A DNA stretch of 25,445 nucleotides from assembly GCA_946481475.1 (NCBI GenBank), contig CAMLOB010000002.1, positions 1-25,445 on the forward strand, written 5' to 3'. Origin of the DNA: an uncultured Chlorobiota bacterium. GTDB lineage: Bacteria > Bacteroidota > Kapaibacteriia > OLB7. The notes beneath the pieces were generated by a model. It saw only the letters and a list, made by a program, of their open reading frames with translations. It had not been told where the DNA came from and ran no database searches. Shown in pieces: positions 15,225 to 23,762 of the stretch (position 1 is its first letter; each line of letters opens with the position of its first letter). Position numbers and translations under genes: made by a program.

Positions 15225-16400
15225 ATGCAGGGATCGATGTATTCCCGGGTTCAGTCTATTGCCGTGAAGGAACCGTCCCGCGTTTCTTCCGGACTTTTGC
15301 TTCTTCTCCTTCTCTTCGTCGCCGCCGAACTCCGTGCGCAGGAGACTCCCTGTCGCGAATGCCCGGTGCCGGCTCCCGATGGGAGAAGAGATACGGTGAT
15401 GGACGTGCGGCTTCGCGACGGACGGACGCTCCGGAACGTCGTCTCCGCCCGACGGGTCCTGATGCGGAGCTTCGGAGAGGAACGGCAGGGACTGCGATTC
15501 CGCTGGTTCGAGAACGACGACTGCCGCGACACGACGCTGCAGGTGGAGGAGGCGGTCTCCTTCAGCATCGGCGGACTCGGCATCGGCGGACAGACGCTGG
15601 TGGTGCCGGTTCGTCCGGCTCGGGAACTGTATCGCGAACAAGGGAGCATTTCCCCTTCGACGAATTTTCTGGAGATCAGCGCGCTGCTCGGCTACGGCGG
15701 GGCGGATGAGTCGGAGCAGGAGATCGGCTTCGATCCCTTCTACTTCGGTGCGGAGGTGCTGGTGGCTCCGTTCGGGGATCTTCTGGGAGAACATCTTGCC
15801 GCGGCAATCGGCGGAGGGGTGATGATCGAACCGGGACGCTACAGAGTCGATGATGAGCCGGTGATCGATCCGATCGAGGTTCCCGCGACCGAAGGAGTCT
15901 TGCGCCTCAGATTCCCCCTGATCGCCCACCTCCGCTACACGCTCGCCGGAAGTCCGAAAGTCGTCGAGGCCGAACGACTCGTCCCCTCCCCCTGCCAGTT
16001 CGGGCGCGAAGGGGATGCCCCGGCAACGCTGCCGGACGACGACGATATCGAGGAAGTTCCGTCGGCTCTGCGGACCGATTCGACGGTCTACTACCTGCGG
16101 GAGAAGGAGATCGTCGAAGGCTCGTTCCGTCCCTACGTCTTCATCGAAGGGGGAATCTATTTCGACGGCGACTACGAAGGGGCCGGGGCCGATCCCTCGG
16201 TCAACCCGGACGACCACGGACAGTATCTGGCCGGTCTCGGTCTCGGGCTGCCGATCGGTCCCCTCTCGATCTCCCTGGGCTATCGCTATAACCGGCTGAA
16301 CCTCCGAACCCCATGCCCGGCGTGTGAAGAAAAAATGGTGGTCAATACCAATGTTGTGCATTCGGGATTGTTGAAGATCGGATGGTTGGTGGGGTGGTGA
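15225..16400 (+). CDS. probable outer-membrane protein, family not recognised
   Basis: 391 residues from the ATG at 15225; an in-frame GTG at 15216 and an ATG at 15237 are alternatives. The signal peptide has a long n-region and a Leu-rich core (GLLLLLLLFVAAELRAQ). Early in the mature part are CRECP and an RDGRTLRNVV segment. The C-terminal two thirds have alternating strands typical of outer-membrane barrels (FLEISALLGYGG, then FYFGAEVLVAPFGD, GEHLAAAIGGGVMIEPGRY, YVFIEGGIYFDGDYE and GLPIGPLSISLGYRYNRLNL) and end in Trp. A second Cys pair (CPACEE) lies near the end. I do not recognise a family. The next gene is 185 bases downstream on the same strand and could be cotranscribed; both lie between inverted repeat mosaics. 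Confidence 0.75.
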   Translation: MQGSMYSRVQSIAVKEPSRVSSGLLLLLLLFVAAELRAQETPCRECPVPAPDGRRDTVMDVRLRDGRTLRNVVSARRVLMRSFGEERQGLRFRWFENDDCRDTTLQVEEAVSFSIGGLGIGGQTLVVPVRPARELYREQGSISPSTNFLEISALLGYGGADESEQEIGFDPFYFGAEVLVAPFGDLLGEHLAAAIGGGVMIEPGRYRVDDEPVIDPIEVPATEGVLRLRFPLIAHLRYTLAGSPKVVEAERLVPSPCQFGREGDAPATLPDDDDIEEVPSALRTDSTVYYLREKEIVEGSFRPYVFIEGGIYFDGDYEGAGADPSVNPDDHGQYLAGLGLGLPIGPLSISLGYRYNRLNLRTPCPACEEKMVVNTNVVHSGLLKIGWLVGW

Positions 16401-16585
16401 GGAAGCAGTTGGGGGATGGTTGAATTGTTGAATTGTTAAATCGTTGAATGGTTGGTTGGCGGGTTCGTAGGGGGCAAAAACGTTTGCCCCTCTCCGGCTG
16501 TGAAACGGTTGGTCGGGAACATCGCAGGGGCAAAACATTCTCACCCCTCCCACAGATATCGGAATTATCAGAACAAACAGGTTCG
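16401..16585. repeat. intergenic repeats: TTGAAT-type run and two GGGGCAAA hairpins
   Basis: 16415-16458 is a low-complexity run of GTTGAATT/GTTGGTTG words. GGGGCAAA (16471-16478) pairs with TTTGCCCC (16483-16490) around a four-base loop. A related, weaker copy (AGGGGCAAAACATTCTCACCCC) begins at 16526. No T-tract follows either, so these look like extragenic palindromes rather than terminators. Confidence 0.6.
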
Positions 16586-18646
16586 ATGAAAAACATCAGT
16601 CGGCAAACAGCGGTATCGCAGAACCCGGACAACAGGTCCGGTTTCCAGGGAGGGCCAGGATTCGGAGGACGTCTTCCCCTCTTCCTTCTGCTGCTCGGGT
16701 CCGTGCTCGGGACGGCCATCACCGGATGTCAGGACGCGGTCGAACCGTCGGACGATCTCTCGGTCCCGGTGGCGGTCACCGTACAGGTGGAGAATCAGGA
16801 CGGGACCGGCATCGCCGGGGCGAACGTCCGGCTCTCCCGCATCGGCGAGTTCGGTCAGAGCGCCCGGACCGTCGCCAACGGATCGGTACGCTACGAGAAC
16901 ATCCAGGTGCCGCTTGTCGGGGAGACCTACGAGGTGACGATCGATCTTCCTCCTCCGGCCGAACGTGCATACATCAACGCACGCCGTATCCTGCCGGGCT
17001 TCCGCGAAAACCTTGAACTGACCGGCACAACCATCCGCGACACGGTCTTCCTCCCCTGCCGCGACGTCAACGTTCTCTACCGCGTCCGGAGCCGGGCCGA
17101 CTTCATCTGCAACTCGACCCGGAGCAACCGGTTTGAAATCGATTTCTGTCTGGAGGACCGGACATCGGACACGCTCTGCACACCGGAACTCCTTCACACC
17201 TGTCCGGGCGACATCGACTTCAACCTTCCCGATCCCGGCATCGCCGGACTCAGCCTGGTCGGCTTCGACGGAGCGGGGAACAGTCTCGGCACATCCTTCA
17301 GCATTCCGCCGAACACACCTTTTGCGATCTGCGCAATTTTCACCGCAACCGGACCGCAGTCCCTCCCCTCGCAACAGGTGGCGGTGACCGGCACCGGAGC
17401 CGGGACGCTGCAGCAGCGGATCGAGATCGGTCTGCTGGTCGACAGTTGCATCGACTGTGATTGTCCGGAGGAGATCGATCCGATCGACGTGCGGGATTCG
17501 GCCTGCGTCGGCGTTGCGAGCGTCACCGATATTGACCTTTCGGACATCGTCAACACCGGCGATGAGGAGTGCGTCTGGAGGTTCGAGGTGGAGAGCGGGT
17601 TCACCAGTCCGGCCCTGCAGGTCGTCCGCGCACCCGAACCGGTTGCGGGGGGATCGCAGGGAGATGAGATGTCGATCCGCTTCGCTCCGACCACACCGGG
17701 CACCGTCGTCGACAGCATCGTCTTTGCGGTCTACCGGGGTCAGGGAGAATCGGTGATTACGGGAGGATCGGGCTGTGGAGAAAGACTTGTCGTCCGCTTC
17801 AACGGACTTGCCGGGACATTCGGCTGCCGGATCGATACCGCCGCCTCCACCCTCTTCCGCAACGGCCTCCTCGATCCGATGCTCACCTGCGTCGGCATCC
17901 CGACGACACGAACGCTCGTGATAAAGAACGACGGTCCCTGTCCGCTCGACCTGAGCGGACTGGTCACCAACCTGAGCGGGGCGAACGTCTTCAGTCTCTC
18001 TCCGTCGAACCTGAGCGTCGGACCGAACGATTCCGGCACGTTCCGGGTCACCTTCCTTCCGACAAACGGAACGGTCTGGCCGGGGGGACGGGGGAACGGA
18101 CCGGGACGAACGGGATATCAGGGGGAACTGAGAATTCAGGGTGACTGCGGTCTGCAGACCTATCTGCTCAACGGAACGGCCGACACGCTCTGCCGGGGGT
18201 CCCGCGTGCAGATCATGCACCAGTGGGGATCGAACAACGGACAGTGGTACGAGGGGATCATCATCAACGAACAGAACAACTCGATCCAGTACGAGAACGA
18301 CAACGTGGCGCAGGGGGGGAACATCACCGGAAACCGGGATCTCTGGATCGAAAGCATCAATATCCCCGGTACCAGCGCCCGCATCTGCACCGACAACGCC
18401 TCGTGGCAGGTGGTGGGCAACCGCCAGCCGACGGTGGCCGGACAGACCGCCTGCGACATCGCAAACTTCTATCTGTCGCAGTGCGGCAGCGGGAGCCCCG
18501 GCTGTCTGGACGTCGATCTCTGGGATGTGATCGTCTTCACCCTGCCGGGGGGACAGTGCGGCATTCTCTGGATTACCAATATCGCCAACGATGCGCCGAC
18601 GCTGGGGACGCCTGCGGTTACGGTGCAGTTGTGTTATCCGTTGTGA
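16586..18646 (+). CDS. Cys-rich surface lipoprotein with HYDIN-like (choice-of-anchor D) domains
   Basis: 686 residues from the ATG at 16586; the frame is open to 16448, but that extension translates repeats. The signal is a lipoprotein type with an unusually long n-region and Cys48 in AITGC. Residues about 55-120 resemble a carboxypeptidase-regulatory/CNA-B-like beta sandwich (VQVENQDGTGIAGANVRLSR). Residues about 305-405 and 434-533 resemble HYDIN/ASPM-type 'choice-of-anchor D' repeats (TRTLVIKNDGPCPLDLSGL, then GTFRVTFLP). The C-terminal 150 residues are unassigned. Cysteines are frequent throughout (CIDCDCPEE and others), suggesting disulfides in an oxidising compartment. There is no enzymatic motif; a structural or surface-binding role is inferred. 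It follows the outer-membrane protein gene in the same direction and may form a pair with it. Confidence 0.8.
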   Translation: MKNISRQTAVSQNPDNRSGFQGGPGFGGRLPLFLLLLGSVLGTAITGCQDAVEPSDDLSVPVAVTVQVENQDGTGIAGANVRLSRIGEFGQSARTVANGSVRYENIQVPLVGETYEVTIDLPPPAERAYINARRILPGFRENLELTGTTIRDTVFLPCRDVNVLYRVRSRADFICNSTRSNRFEIDFCLEDRTSDTLCTPELLHTCPGDIDFNLPDPGIAGLSLVGFDGAGNSLGTSFSIPPNTPFAICAIFTATGPQSLPSQQVAVTGTGAGTLQQRIEIGLLVDSCIDCDCPEEIDPIDVRDSACVGVASVTDIDLSDIVNTGDEECVWRFEVESGFTSPALQVVRAPEPVAGGSQGDEMSIRFAPTTPGTVVDSIVFAVYRGQGESVITGGSGCGERLVVRFNGLAGTFGCRIDTAASTLFRNGLLDPMLTCVGIPTTRTLVIKNDGPCPLDLSGLVTNLSGANVFSLSPSNLSVGPNDSGTFRVTFLPTNGTVWPGGRGNGPGRTGYQGELRIQGDCGLQTYLLNGTADTLCRGSRVQIMHQWGSNNGQWYEGIIINEQNNSIQYENDNVAQGGNITGNRDLWIESINIPGTSARICTDNASWQVVGNRQPTVAGQTACDIANFYLSQCGSGSPGCLDVDLWDVIVFTLPGGQCGILWITNIANDAPTLGTPAVTVQLCYPL

Positions 18647-18649
18647 GGG

Positions 18650-18850
18650 GGGGGGATTTGAGCGGTCAGCAGTCAGCTTTGAGCAATGAGCTGTCAGCAG
18701 TGGGATTTGCGGGGCCGGCTTTGAGGGAGGAGCTTTGAGCTGTCAGCAGTGAGCAGTCAGCTATGAGCTTTGCGGGATCGGCTTTGCGTCTTTGCTCTTT
18801 GCGTCCGCCGCGGCGGATTGCGTGAGCTTTCGGCTTTGGGAGAGTGGCTA
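18650..18850 (-). repeat. repeat mosaic B, inverted relative to mosaic A
   Basis: On the plus strand it contains GTGAGCAGTCAGCTATGAGC and GTCTTTGCTCTTTGCGTCC, the exact reverse complements of words in 14841-15110, in reversed order. GCGG/CCGC variations interrupt the match. It starts directly after the stop of the HYDIN-like lipoprotein gene. Confidence 0.8.
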
Positions 18851-18969
18851 CCAGTAGTCAATTTTGAATAGTCAGATACGAACCGTCAATACGTAAGGAA
18901 CAGACTCTTATACTCAATCACTCTCTCACTCATACACTCACAACTCATACACTCATATACTCATCGATT
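18851..18969. repeat. short tandem CTCATACA-type run before the propeller gene
   Basis: The last 65 bases before the ATG at 18970 are degenerate copies of ACTCATAC/CTCATATA. No promoter of the TTTG-N19-21-TAnnTTTG form was found with good matches, and there is no Shine-Dalgarno sequence. Confidence 0.45.
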
Positions 18970-21066
18970 ATGAATCCGTCAATCAATCGATTTCTTGCTT
19001 TGATCCTTTTTTCTCTGGGTGCTGTCCTTCCCCTCTCTGCCCAGAGTGTGGAGCCATACGCCGAGCTGAATTCCCGGGCCGACGATTACGCCGCCACGAT
19101 GCGCATCGTCGACAACGAGATCGAGCTCTGGGTGACGACCGCCGAGTCGATGCCCTTCCGTTCCAGGCGACTGGTGAAGGCCGAGGGAAAAAACGGGTCG
19201 CGGCTCGGTCCCCGCACACCGGTCGGATCACCGGTCAACAGACGATCAGAGGGTGAAGAGGAACCGGTCCTGCTCGACGGATGCGTCACGTTCAGTCTTT
19301 GCGACTTCACTTACGGCGTCTTCGCATCGAACCGCCCGGTGGACGGACGGGATTACGACAACGATCTCTACGAGATGAGACTCGCCGGCGGCGAGTGGAA
19401 GGTGGAACGTCTTTCGGGTCTTTCAAGCACCGGCTGGGACGACACTCCGGCCCTCTCTCCGGACGGACAGTTTCTCTACTTCGCAAGCGACCGACGGAAC
19501 CCCGGCTCGGGTCTGACCGACATCTACGTCAGCCGGAAAACCCCGGCAGGCTGGAGCGATCCGGTGCCCCTGGAGGGGATCAACACTCGGGAGGCATCGG
19601 AGCAGACCCCCTTCCCCGGCGTTGACGGGCGGTTGTATTATTCAAGCAACGCATCGGGCGACTACGACATCTACCTCGTACCGATCGACGGACGGTCGGG
19701 GGAACCGGTCGGGAGAGCCGAACGGCTTCCCCTCCCCGGAGTCAATCAGTCCGGCTCGGACGAAGGGCATCCCTTCCTGGCCCCCGGCGGTGACTGGTTT
19801 GCCTTCTCATCGAACAGAGGGGGAGACGATCTGGACATCTACAAAACGGCTATCCCGGAGCGGAGCGGGCATGTCCTCCAGATCCGGGTGATGGCCCGCG
19901 AACTTGAGAGCGACGGCAGCGGGAATCTCCACGACGTCACCCGCCCGATGTCGGTCAACGTCGTCGTCGAAGACGCGACAACCGGCACAAAGAACGAGGT
20001 ACGGACCAATGCTGAGGGAGAATATTTTCATCTCATTCCGTCCGGTCCCTTGGGGAGAGGAGCGGTCCGGCAGCTCACCGTCACGGTCGATCCGAAGGAC
20101 GGTCGCCACATCCCGACCAGCGACGTTCTCAGCTTCAGCGCCACCTGTTCGGATACGCTGATCCACACCCTCTACCTGTGGGACACGACGGTCTACTTCA
20201 GCTCCCGCTGCGCTCAGGACTTCCCGGTCTCGAACGTCCAGTTCTTCATCACCGGCTACTGGTGTCCGACCACGCGGAACTACGTCCGGCACACTCCATG
20301 CCGTTCGGTCTTCGACGAGGATCTCTACACATCGGTCGAGGAATGTCCGGAGAACATGCCGGCAGTGGAGGAGGATGATCTTTATCGCTACAAACTCCAC
20401 CAGCCCTGGATCGAGCGGGAAAAACAGGAGAGCATCTGCATCCGGTGGGACGAGATGCGGCAGCGGCGGGACGAGTTTGCGGTGAAGGTCGACTCGGCTG
20501 TCGACCTCTTCACCGACAATATGCGAAGTGCGTTGCAGGCACCCTGCGTGGTTCGTGCTCTTGAAAGAGAAGACACTGTCCGGGTCTACGTCACCGGCTG
20601 GACCGATCCGCGGGATATTCATCCGCTTTGTCGTTACACCGGAGAGGAGATCGATTTCGACGCCTCCGGGATCCGCCTGCAGAAGGTCGACGGAACGTTC
20701 GCATCGGGAACGCTTCCGCACGGCATCGGTTTCCGCGAGTACGACCGGGCAATGGGGACCGACCGGCAGACCCAGGGGAACCAGTTGCTGAGCGAGCTTC
20801 GGGCCTGGTACACGGCGATCATGCTCGACGGCGTCTGGAACGAGCGGATACCGGAGTACCGGGAGTTGCGGCGTAAAGGGCGCGTGATGGTCGTCGCGGT
20901 CGGCCGGGCCATCAACCAGAACGACCTGGCCTTCGAGCAGCGCCGCTCGGTCGATGTCCGGATCGAAGCGCCGGTCCTCCCCCAATCAGCAGGCTCCTCC
21001 ATCGCTGCCGGACAGCGAAAGACCGGAAGCCGGATCACGCTCTGCGGTGGTATCTGCGGCGAGTAA
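18970..21066 (+). CDS. beta-propeller/CRD/OmpA-like envelope protein, PorE-like without TPRs
   Basis: 698 residues with a signal peptide (MNPSINRFLALILFSLGAVL, ending LSAQ). Residues about 105-295 hold PD40/WD40-like blades (DDTPALSPDGQFLYFASDR, then DIYLV and FAFSSNRGGDDLDIY). Residues about 325-405 resemble a carboxypeptidase-regulatory domain (VEDATTGTKNEVRTNAEGEY). Residues about 500-666 are a divergent OmpA-like peptidoglycan-binding domain: TGWTDPR with Asp546, GNQLLSELRA with Arg611, and EQRRSVDVRI at the end. The stretch between the Asp and the LSELRA helix is far longer than usual. The propeller-CRD-OmpA order recalls PorE, the T9SS accessory protein that binds peptidoglycan, but PorE's N-terminal TPRs are absent. 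A periplasmic peptidoglycan-anchored role is inferred. Tail residues include CGGICGE. Confidence 0.85.
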   Translation: MNPSINRFLALILFSLGAVLPLSAQSVEPYAELNSRADDYAATMRIVDNEIELWVTTAESMPFRSRRLVKAEGKNGSRLGPRTPVGSPVNRRSEGEEEPVLLDGCVTFSLCDFTYGVFASNRPVDGRDYDNDLYEMRLAGGEWKVERLSGLSSTGWDDTPALSPDGQFLYFASDRRNPGSGLTDIYVSRKTPAGWSDPVPLEGINTREASEQTPFPGVDGRLYYSSNASGDYDIYLVPIDGRSGEPVGRAERLPLPGVNQSGSDEGHPFLAPGGDWFAFSSNRGGDDLDIYKTAIPERSGHVLQIRVMARELESDGSGNLHDVTRPMSVNVVVEDATTGTKNEVRTNAEGEYFHLIPSGPLGRGAVRQLTVTVDPKDGRHIPTSDVLSFSATCSDTLIHTLYLWDTTVYFSSRCAQDFPVSNVQFFITGYWCPTTRNYVRHTPCRSVFDEDLYTSVEECPENMPAVEEDDLYRYKLHQPWIEREKQESICIRWDEMRQRRDEFAVKVDSAVDLFTDNMRSALQAPCVVRALEREDTVRVYVTGWTDPRDIHPLCRYTGEEIDFDASGIRLQKVDGTFASGTLPHGIGFREYDRAMGTDRQTQGNQLLSELRAWYTAIMLDGVWNERIPEYRELRRKGRVMVVAVGRAINQNDLAFEQRRSVDVRIEAPVLPQSAGSSIAAGQRKTGSRITLCGGICGE

Positions 21067-21079
21067 GCACCATCTTCCG

Positions 21080-21117
21080 GTAGCCGCAACCTTCACGGTT
21101 GCGGCAGGATCGGCTAC
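21080..21117 (+). repeat. palindromic repeat, copy 1
   Basis: GCCGCAAC (21083-21090) pairs with GTTGCGGC (21098-21105) around CTTCACG. An outer pair, GTAGCC (21080-21085) and GGCTAC (21112-21117), offers an alternative fold. It begins 14 bases after the stop of the propeller gene. About 30 bases match copy 2 at 23623-23657 with two differences, in the same orientation. Confidence 0.8.
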
Positions 21118-21300
21118 GTAACGCCCGATCTTCTCTCCACCCGCACGATACATCGAGCAAAAGTCGAGACGGGGGAGAATTCCCCGGCAGGTTTCCTGCC
21201 GGACCCATCTTTCCGAAGCCCCCGCGCACGCTTGCGACGAGACGTGCTCCTGCCATTGCACGACGGTCTTGCGGATGGTGGCATAGTAATCTTCATTTCG

Positions 21301-21308
21301 TATTTTCG
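21301..21308 (+). promoter_or_regulatory. possible -7 element
   Basis: TATTTTCG differs from TAnnTTTG at one base and lies about 43 bases before the ATG at 21351. No good TTTG element sits at the expected distance upstream, so this is weak. Confidence 0.2.
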
Positions 21309-21350
21309 GGCAAGCCAAATCACCGTCACCGAACAAACCGAATTATCATC

Positions 21351-23612
21351 ATGAACAGAAGAGTGCCCGCTATCGTCGTCTTCTCCCTTCTCCTTGTTCC
21401 ACTGACGGCGGCAGCGCAGGGAGCATGGGAAAAATTACCCGCTCCGTTCGGACAGCAATCCCCTCTTGTCGCCCTGGCAAACCACGGCAGCACCGTCTAT
21501 ATGGTGGAACGAGCCACCAACGACTTTTACCGATCGGATGACGACGGAAAGACGTGGTCGCTGCTCTCTCCTCTCCCACTGACATGTACAATCCTCTGTG
21601 CAGACTCAAGCGGAGGGTTGCTGGCGGGAGGATCGGGAGACGGGTCCACACTCTGGCGATCCGAAGATCAGGGGACATCCTGGCAGCCTGTTTCGGCAAT
21701 CGATTTTCCGATCGGCGAAAAAGATCTCATGGTCGTAAGAGACGGCTCATACCTCCTGACCGTTCCGAAGCATCCGGCGCTTCGATCTGTGGACAACGGC
21801 AAAACATGGGAGGCTGTGCTTGCTCAGGACGTCGATTCCACCAGTCAACAGTGGTATCAGATCGGCATGTTTCCCGACGGCCTCCTCTACCTCGACGATA
21901 TTCGCAAAATGGGGTCGTTTACCGGTCCCGATTCCGCGCAACTCTGGCAATCAAGTGATAACGGTGCGACCTGGGAACAACGGCAGGGCATTCCCTCTCT
22001 GGGATACTACATGCTCGACGACTCGTTCTATCTGAAGCTGGTCAGAGAGAGAAGCGGACATAATCCGTCGGATCTGCTCTGCGTGAGCAGACGGGATCCG
22101 AATGGAGGGATTATCGATACGCTCTGGGCATTCGGCCGGGGGACTCCCTATCCGGTAAACTGGGTGATCACATCACCCGACAGGATTCTCTACCTGACTC
22201 CTTTGTGGTCGTATACCGGACTACGACGTTCTCTTTCTCTGCCTCCTTCCGGACTGGAGGAACTCTCTACAGGCTTTCAAGGTCGGCAGTTGCTCCATAC
22301 CGGCACCTCTCTGCTTTACTTCGGTGAACAAGGTCCCATACGATCAACCGACAGCGGCCGGACCTGGAGGCAATCAAGTATCGGCATCGTGGGCAACAAG
22401 TATGCCGGAGTACCCCTCATCCTCGTTCGCCGGAACGGCAACGTCGTAGTCCGGACAAAGTACATTGAGGAGTTCGATCCGGACAGAGGAACACATACTG
22501 CAGTTCCCGCTCCCGACATATCAGGCCCCATCGGTCTGGCCGAAACCGGAGACGGTTCTCTTTTTATCCATAGCAACACATCCGGTGAGAACCTCTGGAG
22601 ACTTGAGCCGGGTGCAGACGTGTTTACACCGCTCGAACGCCCGGCAACCGAGCGGAAAGAGAAGGGAAGAGAAACGCAGTCGGCAACTTCCCGAGTTATT
22701 GCCATGCAGGGGTATACGACCGTTTCGGGTGATCTGCTGATTGTCGGGCGGGAGGGAACATCTTCCGGCGGGATCGATTTCTACAACGCGAATACCTCTG
22801 AATGGACATCCATACCGAATCCGAATCCGGGAACAGCCCTGCGGTCCGACGGAATCGCCACAACCGCCAACGGCTATCTCTTCGCGATCTACGATTCCAC
22901 GATTTATCGTCTACCTCATGCCGATAACTGGAAAGAGGTTTTCACGAAGAGACAACTCTCCCGGATTGTCAGTGCGGGAGAAAACAATCTTCTGCTCCTT
23001 GCAGGAACCACGCTCTACTTGTCCCCGGACAACGGCAGTACATGGCAGGAGATTCCGCCTCCGGCAGATCAGATAACCTATGAGGAGATACACCTTTCGG
23101 AGCGAGGGCGTATATACGTGAGCACACAAAGAAGAGTGAACTCCATTCTGACCTATGAACTCTACACAACCGGTATCGACAACATCAACTGGCAACAACT
23201 GCAGACCGACAGTGCCGGTGGAGAGGTCGTGCAGATGGAGGAATCGTCAGACGGCTATCTCTACGCTGTCATCAGTACTCAACCGATAGGTGTCTACCGT
23301 CTTCAAATCCCGAGCAGTGCTCCGGAGGACAGAAAGACAACCGGAGCCGGACTTGCCGCCACGATTACGCCGAATCCCGGTTCCGACAACATCATGCTTG
23401 CAGTGGAACCGTCGTCTGCGGGGATGTACCGAATCCGGATGATCGACATGTCCGGGAAACCGGTCCTTCCAGCCATAGAAGAGTATCTCGAAGTCGGCAA
23501 AAACACATTGCCGATCGACATCTCTTCCCTTCCGTCGGGATCCTACCGCTGCGAGGTAGTTTCGGTTCGGACAGGAGAGCGGAGCTCGGTGGCAGTGCAG
23601 GTGCTGCGATAG
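21351..23612 (+). CDS. Asp-box (BNR) beta-propeller protein with T9SS tail
   Basis: 754 residues from the ATG at 21351, where the signal peptide starts (MNRRVPAIVVFSLLLVPLTA, ending AAAQG). The frame is open further upstream across a repeat and is not used. At least six Asp-box motifs are visible: SDDDGKTW (~62), SEDQGTSW (~104), SVDNGKTW (~146), SSDNGATW (~201), STDSGRTW (~331) and SPDNGSTW (~558). Such motifs mark sortilin/sialidase-like beta-propellers. No sialidase arginine triad or other catalytic set was recognised, so a binding role is as likely as an enzymatic one. Residues about 670-754 form a T9SS sorting tail (ITPNPGSDNIMLAVE, then LPSGSYRCEVVSVRTG), so it is exported. It is bracketed by two direct copies of a palindromic repeat. 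It is convergent with a second Asp-box gene. Confidence 0.9.
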   Translation: MNRRVPAIVVFSLLLVPLTAAAQGAWEKLPAPFGQQSPLVALANHGSTVYMVERATNDFYRSDDDGKTWSLLSPLPLTCTILCADSSGGLLAGGSGDGSTLWRSEDQGTSWQPVSAIDFPIGEKDLMVVRDGSYLLTVPKHPALRSVDNGKTWEAVLAQDVDSTSQQWYQIGMFPDGLLYLDDIRKMGSFTGPDSAQLWQSSDNGATWEQRQGIPSLGYYMLDDSFYLKLVRERSGHNPSDLLCVSRRDPNGGIIDTLWAFGRGTPYPVNWVITSPDRILYLTPLWSYTGLRRSLSLPPSGLEELSTGFQGRQLLHTGTSLLYFGEQGPIRSTDSGRTWRQSSIGIVGNKYAGVPLILVRRNGNVVVRTKYIEEFDPDRGTHTAVPAPDISGPIGLAETGDGSLFIHSNTSGENLWRLEPGADVFTPLERPATERKEKGRETQSATSRVIAMQGYTTVSGDLLIVGREGTSSGGIDFYNANTSEWTSIPNPNPGTALRSDGIATTANGYLFAIYDSTIYRLPHADNWKEVFTKRQLSRIVSAGENNLLLLAGTTLYLSPDNGSTWQEIPPPADQITYEEIHLSERGRIYVSTQRRVNSILTYELYTTGIDNINWQQLQTDSAGGEVVQMEESSDGYLYAVISTQPIGVYRLQIPSSAPEDRKTTGAGLAATITPNPGSDNIMLAVEPSSAGMYRIRMIDMSGKPVLPAIEEYLEVGKNTLPIDISSLPSGSYRCEVVSVRTGERSSVAVQVLR

Positions 23613-23622
23613 GCCGGCATCG

Positions 23623-23657
23623 GGTCCTGCCGCAACGTTCACGGTTGCGGCAGGACC
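23623..23657 (+). repeat. palindromic repeat, copy 2 (14-bp stem)
   Basis: GGTCCTGCCGCAAC (23623-23636) is perfectly complementary to GTTGCGGCAGGACC (23644-23657) around the loop GTTCACG. It lies between the two convergent Asp-box genes, 10 bases after the first stop. There is no T-tract, although a hairpin in this position could still act as a bidirectional transcription or RNA-stability element. It is related to 21080-21117. Confidence 0.85.
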
Positions 23658-23762
23658 GGTTGCGCAATACTCTTCGGGATCTTCACGGAGTTTCGCTCTC
23701 ACTGGACATCCCTGCTCCCGTTGACGGTCTCCCGAATGGACAGGGTCGCACCCACAATGTCG

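Noticed and set aside
16471..16490. Terminator after the outer-membrane protein gene
   Set aside because: The 8-bp stem is followed by CTCTCC rather than T residues, and a related copy lies 55 bases on, so it looks like an extragenic repeat.
15078..16553. 491-codon minus-strand open frame
   Set aside because: It runs through repeat mosaic A and the whole plus-strand outer-membrane gene and has no domain signal.
16568..18220. 550-codon minus-strand open frame opposite the HYDIN-like lipoprotein
   Set aside because: Asp/Arg-rich composition without motifs; a shadow of the plus-strand gene.
14841..18850. Transposon or insertion sequence bounded by inverted repeats
   Set aside because: No transposase between the mosaics and no target-site duplication visible; reported only as a flanking inverted repeat.
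23623..23657. Canonical Rho-independent terminator between the Asp-box genes
   Set aside because: The 14-bp stem is strong but no T-tract follows on either strand; kept as a palindromic repeat.
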